Part shown: positions 26,385 through 34,146 of the stretch, piece by piece
Position numbering within the stretch: position 1 is the first letter of the stretch
Layout of the letters: each line of letters opens with the position of its first letter
From: a virus
Length of the DNA stretch: 38,746 nucleotides
Virus record (IMG/VR): IMGVR_UViG_3300022752_003478
Location: 1-38,746 of that record
Direction: 5' to 3' (one strand)
Position numbers and translations under genes: made by a program
Notes under the pieces: model-generated
Seen by the model: the letters and a program-made list of their open reading frames with translations, nothing else
Told to the model about the DNA's origin: nothing
Databases searched by the model: none

Positions 26385-27343
26385 TGAAAATTTTAATTAC
26401 TGGAGGATCTGGTCTTGTTGGGCAGAACCTTACAAACAAATTAGTGTTATTAGGGTATAATGATCTACGCATACATATTAACAAAAGACAGCCCAGAAAT
26501 AGGCATGCTTCTTGCGAATACATAACTGGTGATTTAAGACTCTACGACACATGTCTTACAATTACTAAAGATGTCGATGTTGTAATTCATGCCGCGGCAA
26601 GTACATCAAATGCTGTTGACACGGTTAATGATCCTCTAGCGCATGTAACACCCAATGTGGCTATGAATAATTTCTTAATTGACGGTGCCTATAGAAATAA
26701 GGTATCAAAATATATTTTTATAAGCAGCAATACCGTTTATCCTCCTAAAGGAGATGAACCCGTAAGGGAAACTGATTTTTTATTTGATGAACCTTATCCT
26801 GTATATTTTCCTGTAGGTTGGATGAAACGATATGCAGAAGTGCAGTGCGAACTATATGCCAAGTATTTGCCTAATCCAATGACCACGGTAGTGATTAGGC
26901 CTGCGAATCTTTATGGTCCACATGACAAATATGACTTTGCTCGATGCCACGTTACGCCTGCTACGATAAGGAAGGTAGCAGATAATATGGATCCAATACC
27001 TGTTTGGGGAGACGGTACTGAACTAAGAGATCTACTTTATATTGACGATTTTGTGGATGCCTTAATCGCAGTTATAGAAAAGCAAAATACCTACGATGTT
27101 TATAATGTAGGATCTAATAAGGTTTACAGTGTCTTAGAAGTATTAGACACTATGAAGTCAATTGTAGATAATACTAATCCTGTAGAGTTTATAAAAGGTA
27201 AACCGAGTATGATTCCTGTTAGGAAAATCAATAGCGACAAAATTATGCAGAATTTAGGATGGATCCCTAAGGTCGACTTGACGCAAGGTTTAAAAATGGC
27301 CTATGATTGGTATCTGGCCAATAAGCAAGAATTCACGCGATGA
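26384..27343 (+). CDS. SDR nucleotide-sugar epimerase/reductase-like protein
   Basis: A 319-residue extended SDR. ILITGGSGLVGQNLTNKLV is the NAD(P)-binding GxxGxxG motif; VDVVIHAAAS, FISSNTVYPP (Ser/Thr of the active site) and VVIRPANLYGPHDKYD follow as in GDP-fucose-synthase/GDP-mannose-dehydratase relatives, and the C-terminal WGDGTELRDLLYIDDFVDAL is diagnostic. As in the preceding enzyme, the YxxxK catalytic pair is disrupted: the region reads YFPVGWMKRYAE, with Val where the Tyr should be. Either a shifted Tyr (Y141, seven residues before K148) serves, or the chemistry does not need it. Coupled to both neighbours by one- and four-base overlaps. Confidence 0.75.
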   Translation: MKILITGGSGLVGQNLTNKLVLLGYNDLRIHINKRQPRNRHASCEYITGDLRLYDTCLTITKDVDVVIHAAASTSNAVDTVNDPLAHVTPNVAMNNFLIDGAYRNKVSKYIFISSNTVYPPKGDEPVRETDFLFDEPYPVYFPVGWMKRYAEVQCELYAKYLPNPMTTVVIRPANLYGPHDKYDFARCHVTPATIRKVADNMDPIPVWGDGTELRDLLYIDDFVDALIAVIEKQNTYDVYNVGSNKVYSVLEVLDTMKSIVDNTNPVEFIKGKPSMIPVRKINSDKIMQNLGWIPKVDLTQGLKMAYDWYLANKQEFTR

Positions 27344-28272
27344 AAATACTAATCACGGGCGGGGCGGGCTATTTAGGCTCTACCATGTCAGAATACTTTT
27401 TAGATAACGGTCATGAGGTTACCGTATATGATAATCTCATGTATAAACAGTGTTCTTTACTTCATCTTTTTAAACGTCCTAAGTTTAAATTTATCCAAGG
27501 TGATATACGTGATTCCGATTTTCTAAAGTTAATACCCCAATTTGATTTTATTATTCCTTTGGCCGCAATCGTAGGTATGCCTGCCTGCAGGGCGAACCCA
27601 GACTTGGCTGTGGCTGTAAATTTTACGCAGATTAAAAACATAGTTGATAATATCAGTAGTAGCCAGGGCATCATCATTCCTAATACTAATAGCCAGTATG
27701 GATCATCGGCTGATATTATAACGGAGGAAAGCGATTTTAAACCTTTGTCATTATATGCTCAAACCAAATGTGATGCTGAAGATATTGTTGCACAATCTGG
27801 TAAAGGTATAATATTGAGATTGGCCACTGTATTTGGTCCTAGTCCAAGGATGCGTCAAGACCTTTTGGTAAATGATTTTGTCTACAAGGCCGTTACTGAT
27901 GGATACTTGGTACTTTTTGAATCTCATTTCAAACGAAATTATATACATGTAGAGGACATCGCAAAGACATTTAATTTTCTTGTTGATAACTTTGATACTT
28001 GTAAAAATCAAATTTATAACGTAGGACTATCGTCTGCTAATTTAACTAAATTAGAATTGGCAGAAAAGATCAAACTTTTTGTTCCTGGATTGGTTATCAA
28101 ACAGGACGATTTTAAAGAAGACTTTGACAAAAGGAATTATATAGTTTCTAACGAAAAACTAGAAAAAACTGGTTGGAGACCCACATGCACACTAGAATAT
28201 GGGATACAGCAACTTATAGAATGTTATTCTATAATAATCACACATAACAATAGGAGCTTTACAAATTTATGA
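27340..28272 (+). CDS. SDR nucleotide-sugar epimerase/dehydratase
   Basis: A 310-residue extended SDR with ILITGGAGYLGSTMSEYFLD (GxxGxxG), GDIRDSDFL, LAAIVGMPACRANP and an intact catalytic set: NTNSQYG (Ser/Thr) and YAQTK (YxxxK). The downstream RLATVFGPSPRMR and YIHVEDIAKTFNFL are usual for UDP-/dTDP-sugar enzymes. Of the three SDR proteins in this island it is the only one with a canonical active site. Exact reaction (4-epimerase, 4,6-dehydratase or 4-reductase) is not readable. Start ATGA overlap with the upstream gene and end overlap with a DUF6165-like gene. Confidence 0.8.
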   Translation: MKILITGGAGYLGSTMSEYFLDNGHEVTVYDNLMYKQCSLLHLFKRPKFKFIQGDIRDSDFLKLIPQFDFIIPLAAIVGMPACRANPDLAVAVNFTQIKNIVDNISSSQGIIIPNTNSQYGSSADIITEESDFKPLSLYAQTKCDAEDIVAQSGKGIILRLATVFGPSPRMRQDLLVNDFVYKAVTDGYLVLFESHFKRNYIHVEDIAKTFNFLVDNFDTCKNQIYNVGLSSANLTKLELAEKIKLFVPGLVIKQDDFKEDFDKRNYIVSNEKLEKTGWRPTCTLEYGIQQLIECYSIIITHNNRSFTNL

Positions 28273-28685
28273 CACAGCGTAAATACCTTCATTCATTTGG
28301 CGATCTAATTGATCGTTTGAGTATAGTGCAACTCAAGGAAGTGTTTATTGCAGAGCATAAGGATGTCTATTCAAAAGAAATTGAAGATATCCTACATGAT
28401 CTACAGATTATTTTAGATGAACAAGAACTCGGAATATCTGCCGAAACACTTAGGGCAATCGTTGTCCTTAGTCAAATGAATTTGCATATATGGCATAACG
28501 AATCAAATTACAGACGCGGAATTAAAGACGGAAATAATTTAGAACTTACACACGGTTTAAATGGTATAAGAAATACAGCAAAGAATATTATACAAGAAGC
28601 CGTTGGGGGAAGAAAAGATTATAAAGTAGACTGTCTTGCTGCTGATTTTAAAGACTGGGAAATAAGTTGGAATAAAAAGGATTAA
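28269..28685 (+). CDS. DUF6165-like protein
   Basis: A 138-residue helical protein with HSFGDLIDRLSIVQLKEVF near the N terminus and QMNLHIWHNESNYRRG in the middle, the same two landmarks as the protein at 2681-3070. No catalytic motif. Family members sit with sugar-transfer genes in many bacterial surface-polysaccharide clusters. That both copies in this window do so strengthens an accessory role in glycan assembly. Overlaps the upstream SDR by four bases and is one base before the SGNH-like gene. Confidence 0.55.
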   Translation: MTQRKYLHSFGDLIDRLSIVQLKEVFIAEHKDVYSKEIEDILHDLQIILDEQELGISAETLRAIVVLSQMNLHIWHNESNYRRGIKDGNNLELTHGLNGIRNTAKNIIQEAVGGRKDYKVDCLAADFKDWEISWNKKD

Positions 28686-28686
28686 C

Positions 28687-29574
28687 ATGAAAGCAAGAAA
28701 AGGGTTCTTGTTCACTGGATGTAGTTTTACTTGGGGACAAGGCTTATACTATTATAGCCATTTAGATACTTTACAGGAACCACCTCCTGATAGATATTTT
28801 GCACATTACGTTAGGCCGGCACATATAAAATTTATGGAAAGCGTAAGATTTCCTAGAATAGTTGCAAATCATTTTAATACTTGGGAACTTGTTTGGAAAG
28901 ACAACGGTGGATCTAATGAAGGCATCATAAGCAATTGGAATAGATGGCTTCAAAGAGATCCTCAGTCTTTCAAAGAGTTTGAAATGTTTGAGCACGTTTT
29001 AGACGTTAATGAAATAGATACTGTTATGGTACAATATACTCAGGCTTCTAGAGATGGTGTAGATTTTACTATACGAAGTCTGCGCGGACCTATAAGAATA
29101 CAACGATCTCTAGGAGCAATACTTCACGAACCGGAATATGAAAACAATGGCATAGACCTTCGCCCATTAACAGGAAAACGTAATCTTAAAGAAATTTGGC
29201 TCTCATATCTAGAAAGCAAGAATATCGATTTTGAAACTGCCTACAATGACCATGTAAAGCAGAGCGTTAATAGAGTTAGAGATTGGGCAAAAAATTTACA
29301 TAATAAAGGAATCAAGGTCATAGTAACAACATGGCCTACAGAAAATGTAGCAGCCATATTAGAGGATGAATTCCTTCGTTCAAATTTTTTAAGAATTTAC
29401 TATGAAGGAGTTGTGTACCATTCTATGGAAGAACTTATGCGAGTCAATAAAGAAATGACTATTAAGACCGATTTTGATAGTTTTCAAACTCCACCGCAAG
29501 ACCATCATCCTAGTCTGCTATGCCATAGGGTAATGGCCAAAAATATCATTAGGCATATTGAGGAAAGATCATGA
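28687..29574 (+). CDS. SGNH-hydrolase-like protein
   Basis: A 295-residue protein with FTGCSFTWGQGLYYYS (candidate nucleophile S13), NGGSNEGIISNW (oxyanion-hole Gly/Asn) and C-terminal QDHHPSLLCHRVMAKNI with a D-x-H pair, giving all four SGNH blocks. A large middle insertion (residues about 130-200) distinguishes it from the copy at 21417. Likely acts on acyl or sulfate-ester bonds of a glycan; no substrate can be named. Its end overlaps by four bases the second half of the ThDP enzyme. Confidence 0.65.
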   Translation: MKARKGFLFTGCSFTWGQGLYYYSHLDTLQEPPPDRYFAHYVRPAHIKFMESVRFPRIVANHFNTWELVWKDNGGSNEGIISNWNRWLQRDPQSFKEFEMFEHVLDVNEIDTVMVQYTQASRDGVDFTIRSLRGPIRIQRSLGAILHEPEYENNGIDLRPLTGKRNLKEIWLSYLESKNIDFETAYNDHVKQSVNRVRDWAKNLHNKGIKVIVTTWPTENVAAILEDEFLRSNFLRIYYEGVVYHSMEELMRVNKEMTIKTDFDSFQTPPQDHHPSLLCHRVMAKNIIRHIEERS

Positions 29575-30113
29575 CTGCTCCACAACTAACTCCTTACAAG
29601 GATGCTTTGTCTGATGCTATGTCTTATCTAGGCCAGCAGGAAGATACGATCTTTGTTGGCCAGCAAATTGTCTATGCTGGCAACCCCATGAGTACCACAC
29701 TACAAGGTGTTGATAAAACAAAAATGATTGAATTGCCTGTTATGGAAGAAAGTCAAATGGGTATAACAATCGGACTAGCCATGTCAGGGAGCACTGTTAT
29801 TAGTTTTTATCCTAGATGGGATTTCATTATCCTTGCCTGTAATCAATTAATAAATCATATTGACAAATATAAACTTATGACTGGTAAGGACCTTAGTATT
29901 ATGATAAGATTAGGAAAAGGCAGTGATAAGCCTTTAGACCCTGGGCATCAGCATAAAGGAAATTACCTACAAGAATTTAGGTCTATGTGTCCAAATATAG
30001 AATTTCACGATTTAAAATCTACAGATATAATCGTTCAAAATTATCGCAGGGCCTATAATCAAAAAGGTATTCATGTACTAGTAGAGTATCCTGAATTGTA
30101 TTACGTTCAATGA
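29571..30113 (+). CDS. thiamine-diphosphate enzyme, E1-beta-like (Pyr domain)
   Basis: A 180-residue protein that is the pyrimidine-binding half of a ThDP enzyme. ELPVMEESQMGITIGLAMSG aligns with the E1-beta 'tPi.E.g..GiA.GaA..G', so E59 is the expected cofactor-activating Glu. The next segment VISFYPRWDFIILACNQLIN matches 'p...f..F...a.dQi.N'. The C-terminal transketolase domain of true E1-beta subunits (another 130-150 residues) is absent. Partner: the alpha-like gene at 24110, about 4.8 kb upstream in the same operon. Together they would make a minimal alpha2beta2-type enzyme. No E2/E3 genes are present, so an oxidative decarboxylase complex is unlikely. Confidence 0.7.
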   Translation: MTAPQLTPYKDALSDAMSYLGQQEDTIFVGQQIVYAGNPMSTTLQGVDKTKMIELPVMEESQMGITIGLAMSGSTVISFYPRWDFIILACNQLINHIDKYKLMTGKDLSIMIRLGKGSDKPLDPGHQHKGNYLQEFRSMCPNIEFHDLKSTDIIVQNYRRAYNQKGIHVLVEYPELYYVQ

Positions 30114-31234
30114 GTTATTATCATTTACAGGCTAGACCTTATCATCCTATTGATCTAGATGATATTAGATCTAAAAGACCTCATACCATTGTGTTACATA
30201 ACTATTATGAAAATAGATATTATGAAAGACTTAGACCTAACGTAACCTTTGAGGATCTAGTAGATATTACCAATGAACTGGAATCTACACTTTTGGTGAT
30301 AACAGGTAGTTCAAAGAATCATATCCCTCAATGGGTGCCTAATCATCCACATGGCAGTACTATACCAAGACCTCCGTACACAATATCTAGATATAGCAGG
30401 GTACAAATAAGATTTTGGGAAACTTATAATTTTACCATGCAGTTCTTTAAATGGAGGGAAAATTCAGTCACAAATGACGCATTTAGAGAAGAATCTATAG
30501 CGGATTGGAATTTAAAGTTTGATAATCTTTTTCTTTCACTTAACAATGTTGTCAAAGATCATAGAATAGCACAAATTGACACTTTGGCCAAATACGAAAT
30601 TTTACATTTAGGAAAGTTTTCATGGAATAGTTGGGCCTATGATGGTAAAAGAGACATTGCACACTCTCATACATTTCAATGGAAATATTGGGATCCAACA
30701 ATAGTTGTTCTAGATAATTTTTTTAGAAATGGACCAGAAGGTTCTATTCATCCCGATGGTACGGTACCCCCTAACGACCTTAGAAATAGTTTTATGCAGA
30801 TAGTAACTGAAACTATGACCAGTGAAATTTACTTTACTGAAAAGGTTGCTACGCCTATGCATTTTGGCAAATTGTTTCTAGTTAATGGCGCTCTTGGTTA
30901 TCATAGAGCACTCGAGGAAATGGGCTTTGTTTTGTACGATGAAATTTTTAATTATGATTTTGATAGCGAAAAAAACATGCAAGTTAGAGTTGACATGTTG
31001 ACGCATAATCTTTTTAGACTTAGACGTAAAACCCCAGAAGAATTAAAGATGCTCTTTGAAAGTGTATTACCTAAAATTAAACATAATAAGCAACGGTTAT
31101 ATGCAGTATTTTTAGATTACAGTAGAATTCCTCATTTATATCAAGAACTATACAAAGAAATACCAAATGAAGAATGGGCCAGCATGACTGCCGCTGTATT
31201 TTACCATAAGACAGATGGGTATAACTTTGGATAA
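30110..31234 (+). CDS. putative glycosyltransferase, TEK-motif family
   Basis: A 374-residue relative of the protein at 22162. FLSLNNVVKDHRIAQIDTLA marks the inter-domain region and QIVTETMTSEIYFTEKVATP, then GKLFLVNGALGYHRALEEMG, then YDEIFNYDFDSEKN corresponds to the nucleotide-sugar-binding half, with degenerate glycines compared with its paralogue. The first 150 residues are unlike the others and may select the acceptor. No signal or membrane segment. Overlaps the gene before it by four bases and the methyltransferase-like gene by 20. Confidence 0.45.
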   Translation: MSYYHLQARPYHPIDLDDIRSKRPHTIVLHNYYENRYYERLRPNVTFEDLVDITNELESTLLVITGSSKNHIPQWVPNHPHGSTIPRPPYTISRYSRVQIRFWETYNFTMQFFKWRENSVTNDAFREESIADWNLKFDNLFLSLNNVVKDHRIAQIDTLAKYEILHLGKFSWNSWAYDGKRDIAHSHTFQWKYWDPTIVVLDNFFRNGPEGSIHPDGTVPPNDLRNSFMQIVTETMTSEIYFTEKVATPMHFGKLFLVNGALGYHRALEEMGFVLYDEIFNYDFDSEKNMQVRVDMLTHNLFRLRRKTPEELKMLFESVLPKIKHNKQRLYAVFLDYSRIPHLYQELYKEIPNEEWASMTAAVFYHKTDGYNFG

Positions 31235-31766
31235 AGACGCTTTCAGTAATGGCCAGATAGACAGTAAATTATGGTTGTGTAGAGAGTTAGAAAATCTCTA
31301 CGAATCTATTGATTCTGTTTATATCTATGGTGGGTGGTATGCAATGACTGCATTTTTATTAAAATCAAGAGAGCGAATAGATATAAAAGCAATTAGATCT
31401 TTTGATATAGATCCTGCCTGTGAATCTATAGCAGATATGCTTAATGAAAATTGGGTCTATAAAGATTGGCAGTTTAAGGCCATAACAAAAGATTGTAATG
31501 AAATTAAACCTCGGGATGTAGATCTTATAATTAATACTAGCACAGAGCACTTTGAGTCTATGCAGTGGTGGACTAATATTGCAAAAGGTAGACATGTGGC
31601 TCTGCAAGGAAACAACATGCTGCACGATGATCATGTTGTACATACAGACAGTCTAGATAAGTTTTTATCTAAATATCCTCTTCGTGAGATTTTGTTTCAA
31701 GGTACTTTGGATTTTAATTATCCTGATAAAAAATTTACTAGATTTATGACTATTGGTATAAAATAA
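31215..31766 (+). CDS. class I SAM methyltransferase-like protein
   Basis: A 183-residue Rossmann protein. VYIYGGWYAMTAFLL (about 35-49) occupies motif I (the glycine-rich strand-loop-helix), IRSFDIDPACESIADMLN supplies the acidic residue binding the SAM ribose, and PRDVDLIINTSTEHFESMQW is the motif IV region. Small, without a substrate-recognition domain, as in sugar or natural-product O/N-methyltransferases. Last gene of the 21-kb unit; its stop lies within the left arm of the terminator hairpin. Confidence 0.6.
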   Translation: MGITLDKDAFSNGQIDSKLWLCRELENLYESIDSVYIYGGWYAMTAFLLKSRERIDIKAIRSFDIDPACESIADMLNENWVYKDWQFKAITKDCNEIKPRDVDLIINTSTEHFESMQWWTNIAKGRHVALQGNNMLHDDHVVHTDSLDKFLSKYPLREILFQGTLDFNYPDKKFTRFMTIGIK

Positions 31767-31821
31767 CAGGATTTTTATCAAAAAGGCTTGTTTTTTGCCT
31801 GTTTTTTATATAAAATAACAG
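31757..31821. repeat. 13-base direct repeat flanking the terminator
   Basis: TATAAAATAACAG occurs at 31757-31769 and 31809-31821, on both sides of the terminator hairpin. The copies are identical with a 52-base period. Each resembles a degenerate late box (ATAAAATA) and the second could promote the lysin gene. Confidence 0.5.
31765..31807 (+). terminator. Rho-independent terminator of the biosynthetic operon
   Basis: AACAGG (31765-31770) pairs with CCTGTT (31798-31803) and CAAAAA (31779-31784) with TTTTTG (31792-31797), with the tail running into a T-tract to 31807. An alternative AGGC/GCCT stem is also possible. It ends the run of overlapping genes that began at 10924. Confidence 0.6.
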
Positions 31822-31854
31822 TTTCTTATATAACTAATCTTACCCTCGTAAAGA

Positions 31855-31861
31855 AAGGAGG
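31855..31861 (+). promoter_or_regulatory. strong Shine-Dalgarno site of the lysin gene
   Basis: AAGGAGG five bases before the ATG at 31867, nearly the full anti-Shine-Dalgarno complement. It is the strongest ribosome binding site I see in the window, in contrast to the weak or absent ones before most coupled genes. Confidence 0.65.
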
Positions 31862-31866
31862 TCATT

Positions 31867-32445
31867 ATGACTGAAATTGCTGAAGAAAGGGAAGCGACGA
31901 AATCAAAGTTAAACATGATGTTGATAATGTTTATCATGTTAATAGGTCTTTATATGATCTATAAAATGCTTAACTGGGCTGTAGATCATAGAATAAAAAG
32001 TGTTGAAGTTGTAGAAGAACACCAAATCACTGCTCAGGTTCGAGAAAGGCAATTGGCCTGCTTGGCTAAAAATATATACCATGAAGCAGGTAGTGAACCA
32101 TTTGAAGGTAAGGTTGCTGTGGCTCAGGTAACTCTTAATCGTGCCAACAGTGATGGCAAGTTTCCCGGTGATATCTGTCATGTAGTATATCAAAAGAACA
32201 TATTTTATGAAAAAGTTCTTTGCCAGTTTAGTTGGGTCTGCCATAGACATGCCAATTTTAAACCCAAATACCCTGATATCTATGACGAAAGTATGACAGT
32301 GGCCAAAAAGGTTTTACTAGAAGGTTTTAGATTGCCCAGTCTCACAGAAGCACTTTACTTTCATGCTGACTACGTTAATCCCGGATGGAAATTAACTCGT
32401 GTAGGCAAAATAGGTAATCATATCTTTTACAAGGATTCAAAATGA
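31867..32445 (+). CDS. SleB-type cell-wall hydrolase with N-terminal signal anchor
   Basis: A 192-residue protein. Residues about 15-37 (NMMLIMFIMLIGLYMIYKML) form one membrane segment after a short charged cytosolic tail. The rest is a SleB/CwlJ-type hydrolase: CLAKNIYHEAGSEPFEGKVA with the catalytic Glu (E73), VAQVTLNRANSDGKFPGDIC, CQFSWVCH and a final PGWKLTRVGKIGNHIFYKD. Such enzymes cleave peptidoglycan glycan strands as lytic transglycosylase/muramidase-type lysins. With an uncleaved anchor it would act from the periplasmic face of the membrane, consistent with a signal-anchor-release endolysin. It is followed, with a four-base overlap, by a holin-like membrane protein. Confidence 0.8.
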   Translation: MTEIAEEREATKSKLNMMLIMFIMLIGLYMIYKMLNWAVDHRIKSVEVVEEHQITAQVRERQLACLAKNIYHEAGSEPFEGKVAVAQVTLNRANSDGKFPGDICHVVYQKNIFYEKVLCQFSWVCHRHANFKPKYPDIYDESMTVAKKVLLEGFRLPSLTEALYFHADYVNPGWKLTRVGKIGNHIFYKDSK

Positions 32446-32774
32446 CCTATGCAGAAAAAATCTTAGAATTTGTCAAACATTTACCAATGGCTGCTGTTGT
32501 ATGGCTTAAGACTCATATAGGTAGAATCAGCGCACATACATTAGGATGGTTTACTATCGTGTTATTGCACCTAGCCAGTATTCCTACATTACTAGCGGTA
32601 TTGATGGCACAGAATGATAAACTTCCACCCGTTGATCTTATGATTTTTGTATGGAGTGGACTGATTACTCTATTTTTCAAAAGTCTAATTGAACGTAACT
32701 TTTTATACATTGCAACAATCTGCTTAGGATTTTGTGCTCAAACCGTGATAATGAGTTTGATTCTATTCAAATAA
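32442..32774 (+). CDS. small membrane protein, holin candidate
   Basis: A 110-residue protein with three likely membrane helices: about 33-56 (LGWFTIVLLHLASIPTLLAV), 66-84 (LMIFVWSGLITLFFKSLI) and 87-108 (FLYIATICLGFCAQTVIMSL), and an amphipathic N-terminal part. Size, topology and position directly after the lysin support a class I-like holin, but there is no family signature to confirm it. The ATG overlaps the lysin stop by four bases. Confidence 0.5.
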   Translation: MTYAEKILEFVKHLPMAAVVWLKTHIGRISAHTLGWFTIVLLHLASIPTLLAVLMAQNDKLPPVDLMIFVWSGLITLFFKSLIERNFLYIATICLGFCAQTVIMSLILFK

Positions 32775-32777
32775 ATA
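32770..32777 (+). promoter_or_regulatory. late-promoter-like box AATAAATA
   Basis: Ends five bases before the ATG at 32783 and overlaps the stop of the holin candidate. It matches the spacing seen at 9401 and 37762. Confidence 0.4.
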
Positions 32778-32782
32778 GTTTT

Positions 32783-33028
32783 ATGAAAATACAAGAACTA
32801 TTAGAAAAGATTGCTGCACCTACTGCTAGTCAGTGCTCAGTAGGTAAAGCACGTCTTAGCAATGTACGCTACAGCCAGTGTGTCAGTAGAGGCATGCTTA
32901 AACATGATACTGATCATACAGACGGAACAGGTAAACAGGGAAAGAAAGGTTCTGGAAAAAAACTTAGAGGCCGAAAAGCCAAAAGTGAAATTCACGGCGG
33001 ACCTGTAAAAGACTACGACGGCAAATAA
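32783..33028 (+). CDS. small basic protein of unknown function
   Basis: An 81-residue protein starting at the ATG at 32783 (MKIQELLEKIAAPT). An upstream in-frame ATG at 32732 would run within the holin candidate gene and is less likely. After a short helical head it is dominated by Lys/Gly/Ser (KQGKKGSGKKLRGRKAKSE) and probably disordered and nucleic-acid-binding. Two cysteines (SQCSVGKA and SQCVSRG). No named family. The last 16 bases overlap the convergent O-fucosyltransferase-like gene. Expression from the AATAAATA box would give a near-leaderless mRNA. Confidence 0.5.
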   Translation: MKIQELLEKIAAPTASQCSVGKARLSNVRYSQCVSRGMLKHDTDHTDGTGKQGKKGSGKKLRGRKAKSEIHGGPVKDYDGK

Positions 33029-34146
33029 TCATCCTCGTAGGTCCATTGGGGATAAGAACTGTAGTACCACTCCCATCCATGTTTCAGTTTTGCCCAAGGC
33101 AAAACTGTAGTAGGTTCCATCCAAGCATCTTGGATTAGGTTCCAACCCATATAGTCTGTTACCTGCTTGCCTCCAATACCCCTAAATATATTAATTCTTT
33201 TAGAAAAAGTACTATAGAAGGTTCCGTAGAATTTTTTGGATCCTGTGCAAAGCAAAAGTTCCATAGCAATTTCTTCGGTCGGACTCAATTGATAATTTAA
33301 GTCATCTAACATAACCAAATTATGGTCCTGTCTCACAAGTTTCTTGTATGAAGTTATATCAAATTTTTTAGGTGGATCATATAATAAGCCTGCCTTATGT
33401 AAATCAGTAGCCATATAAATGCATCTATCTTTTTCATATAACTTGTCTATCTGCTCCTTAAATTTGTGCGGATAGTTTATGATATCAAGTATAATAATAC
33501 TTGGATTTTTGTAAGGATTAAAGAATGTGGCATGTCTAACATGAATAGCATCATAGTCTTTTAGATATTTTTTTTGTATGGCATCTGCAAGATCTAGATA
33601 TTGTTTTTTGAATTTGATAGCTGAATTAATTTTATTTTTCAGTTCATTTCTAAAAGGTGCCGTACCTGGATAAACATTATAGAAAAAATGTCCTCCATGT
33701 GAAACTGCTAAAAATTTTTCTTGCTTATTTAGATTATGGATATTACGATTTGAATGAAAATTTTGAAAGTCTATAAGATTAGTAATGTTTTTTTGATTAT
33801 AAAAACAGACACTGTATACATTGCTGATATTTTCTGCTAGAAATTCTGTATTCAATTCACTATCATTTATATTATAATAATTTTTATATTGGTCTAATGT
33901 TATAAAGTCTCTGTCTACTATCTCAACATTAAAATTTTTTTCTATTGCGGCAAGATCTAGAACTTCCCATATTGAACCTTTAGGTGTCGACTTAGCGTGA
34001 GTAACTCCGCACTGATGAGTGACGTTAGGTATTATCAAAGTTCTACCAGTTATATAACTTGATGCCAACGCAGTTTCTAATTCCATTAGAATATTACAGA
34101 AACCTGAACCTTTAAAATAATGAATAAGATAGTTATTCACCGCCAT
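33013..34146 (-). CDS. O-fucosyltransferase-like glycosyltransferase
   Basis: A 377-residue protein using the ATG at 34146 (MAVNNYLIHYF), which leaves a ten-base overlap with the upstream SGNH gene; a start at 34164 would overlap by 28. YFKGSGFCNILMELETALAS matches the O-FucT/NodZ-like opening (G.GN.l..l..al..A), IHVRHATFF is the 'hiR.GD'-like loop, and TEEIAMELLLCTGSKKFYGT with FYSTFSKRINIF corresponds to the conserved C-terminal 'e.l.cs.a..f.Gt..StfS..i' motif that binds GDP-fucose in that superfamily. Donor is therefore plausibly a GDP-sugar, which fits the GDP-sugar-like SDR genes in the plus-strand island. Last gene of the Fe-S/glycan minus-strand unit. Confidence 0.65.
   Translation of the reverse strand: MAVNNYLIHYFKGSGFCNILMELETALASSYITGRTLIIPNVTHQCGVTHAKSTPKGSIWEVLDLAAIEKNFNVEIVDRDFITLDQYKNYYNINDSELNTEFLAENISNVYSVCFYNQKNITNLIDFQNFHSNRNIHNLNKQEKFLAVSHGGHFFYNVYPGTAPFRNELKNKINSAIKFKKQYLDLADAIQKKYLKDYDAIHVRHATFFNPYKNPSIIILDIINYPHKFKEQIDKLYEKDRCIYMATDLHKAGLLYDPPKKFDITSYKKLVRQDHNLVMLDDLNYQLSPTEEIAMELLLCTGSKKFYGTFYSTFSKRINIFRGIGGKQVTDYMGWNLIQDAWMEPTTVLPWAKLKHGWEWYYSSYPQWTYEDDYLPS

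Noticed and set aside
24110-30113. Pyruvate dehydrogenase complex E1
   Set aside because: Subunits are truncated and no E2 or E3 gene is present; genes are separated by sugar-nucleotide enzymes.
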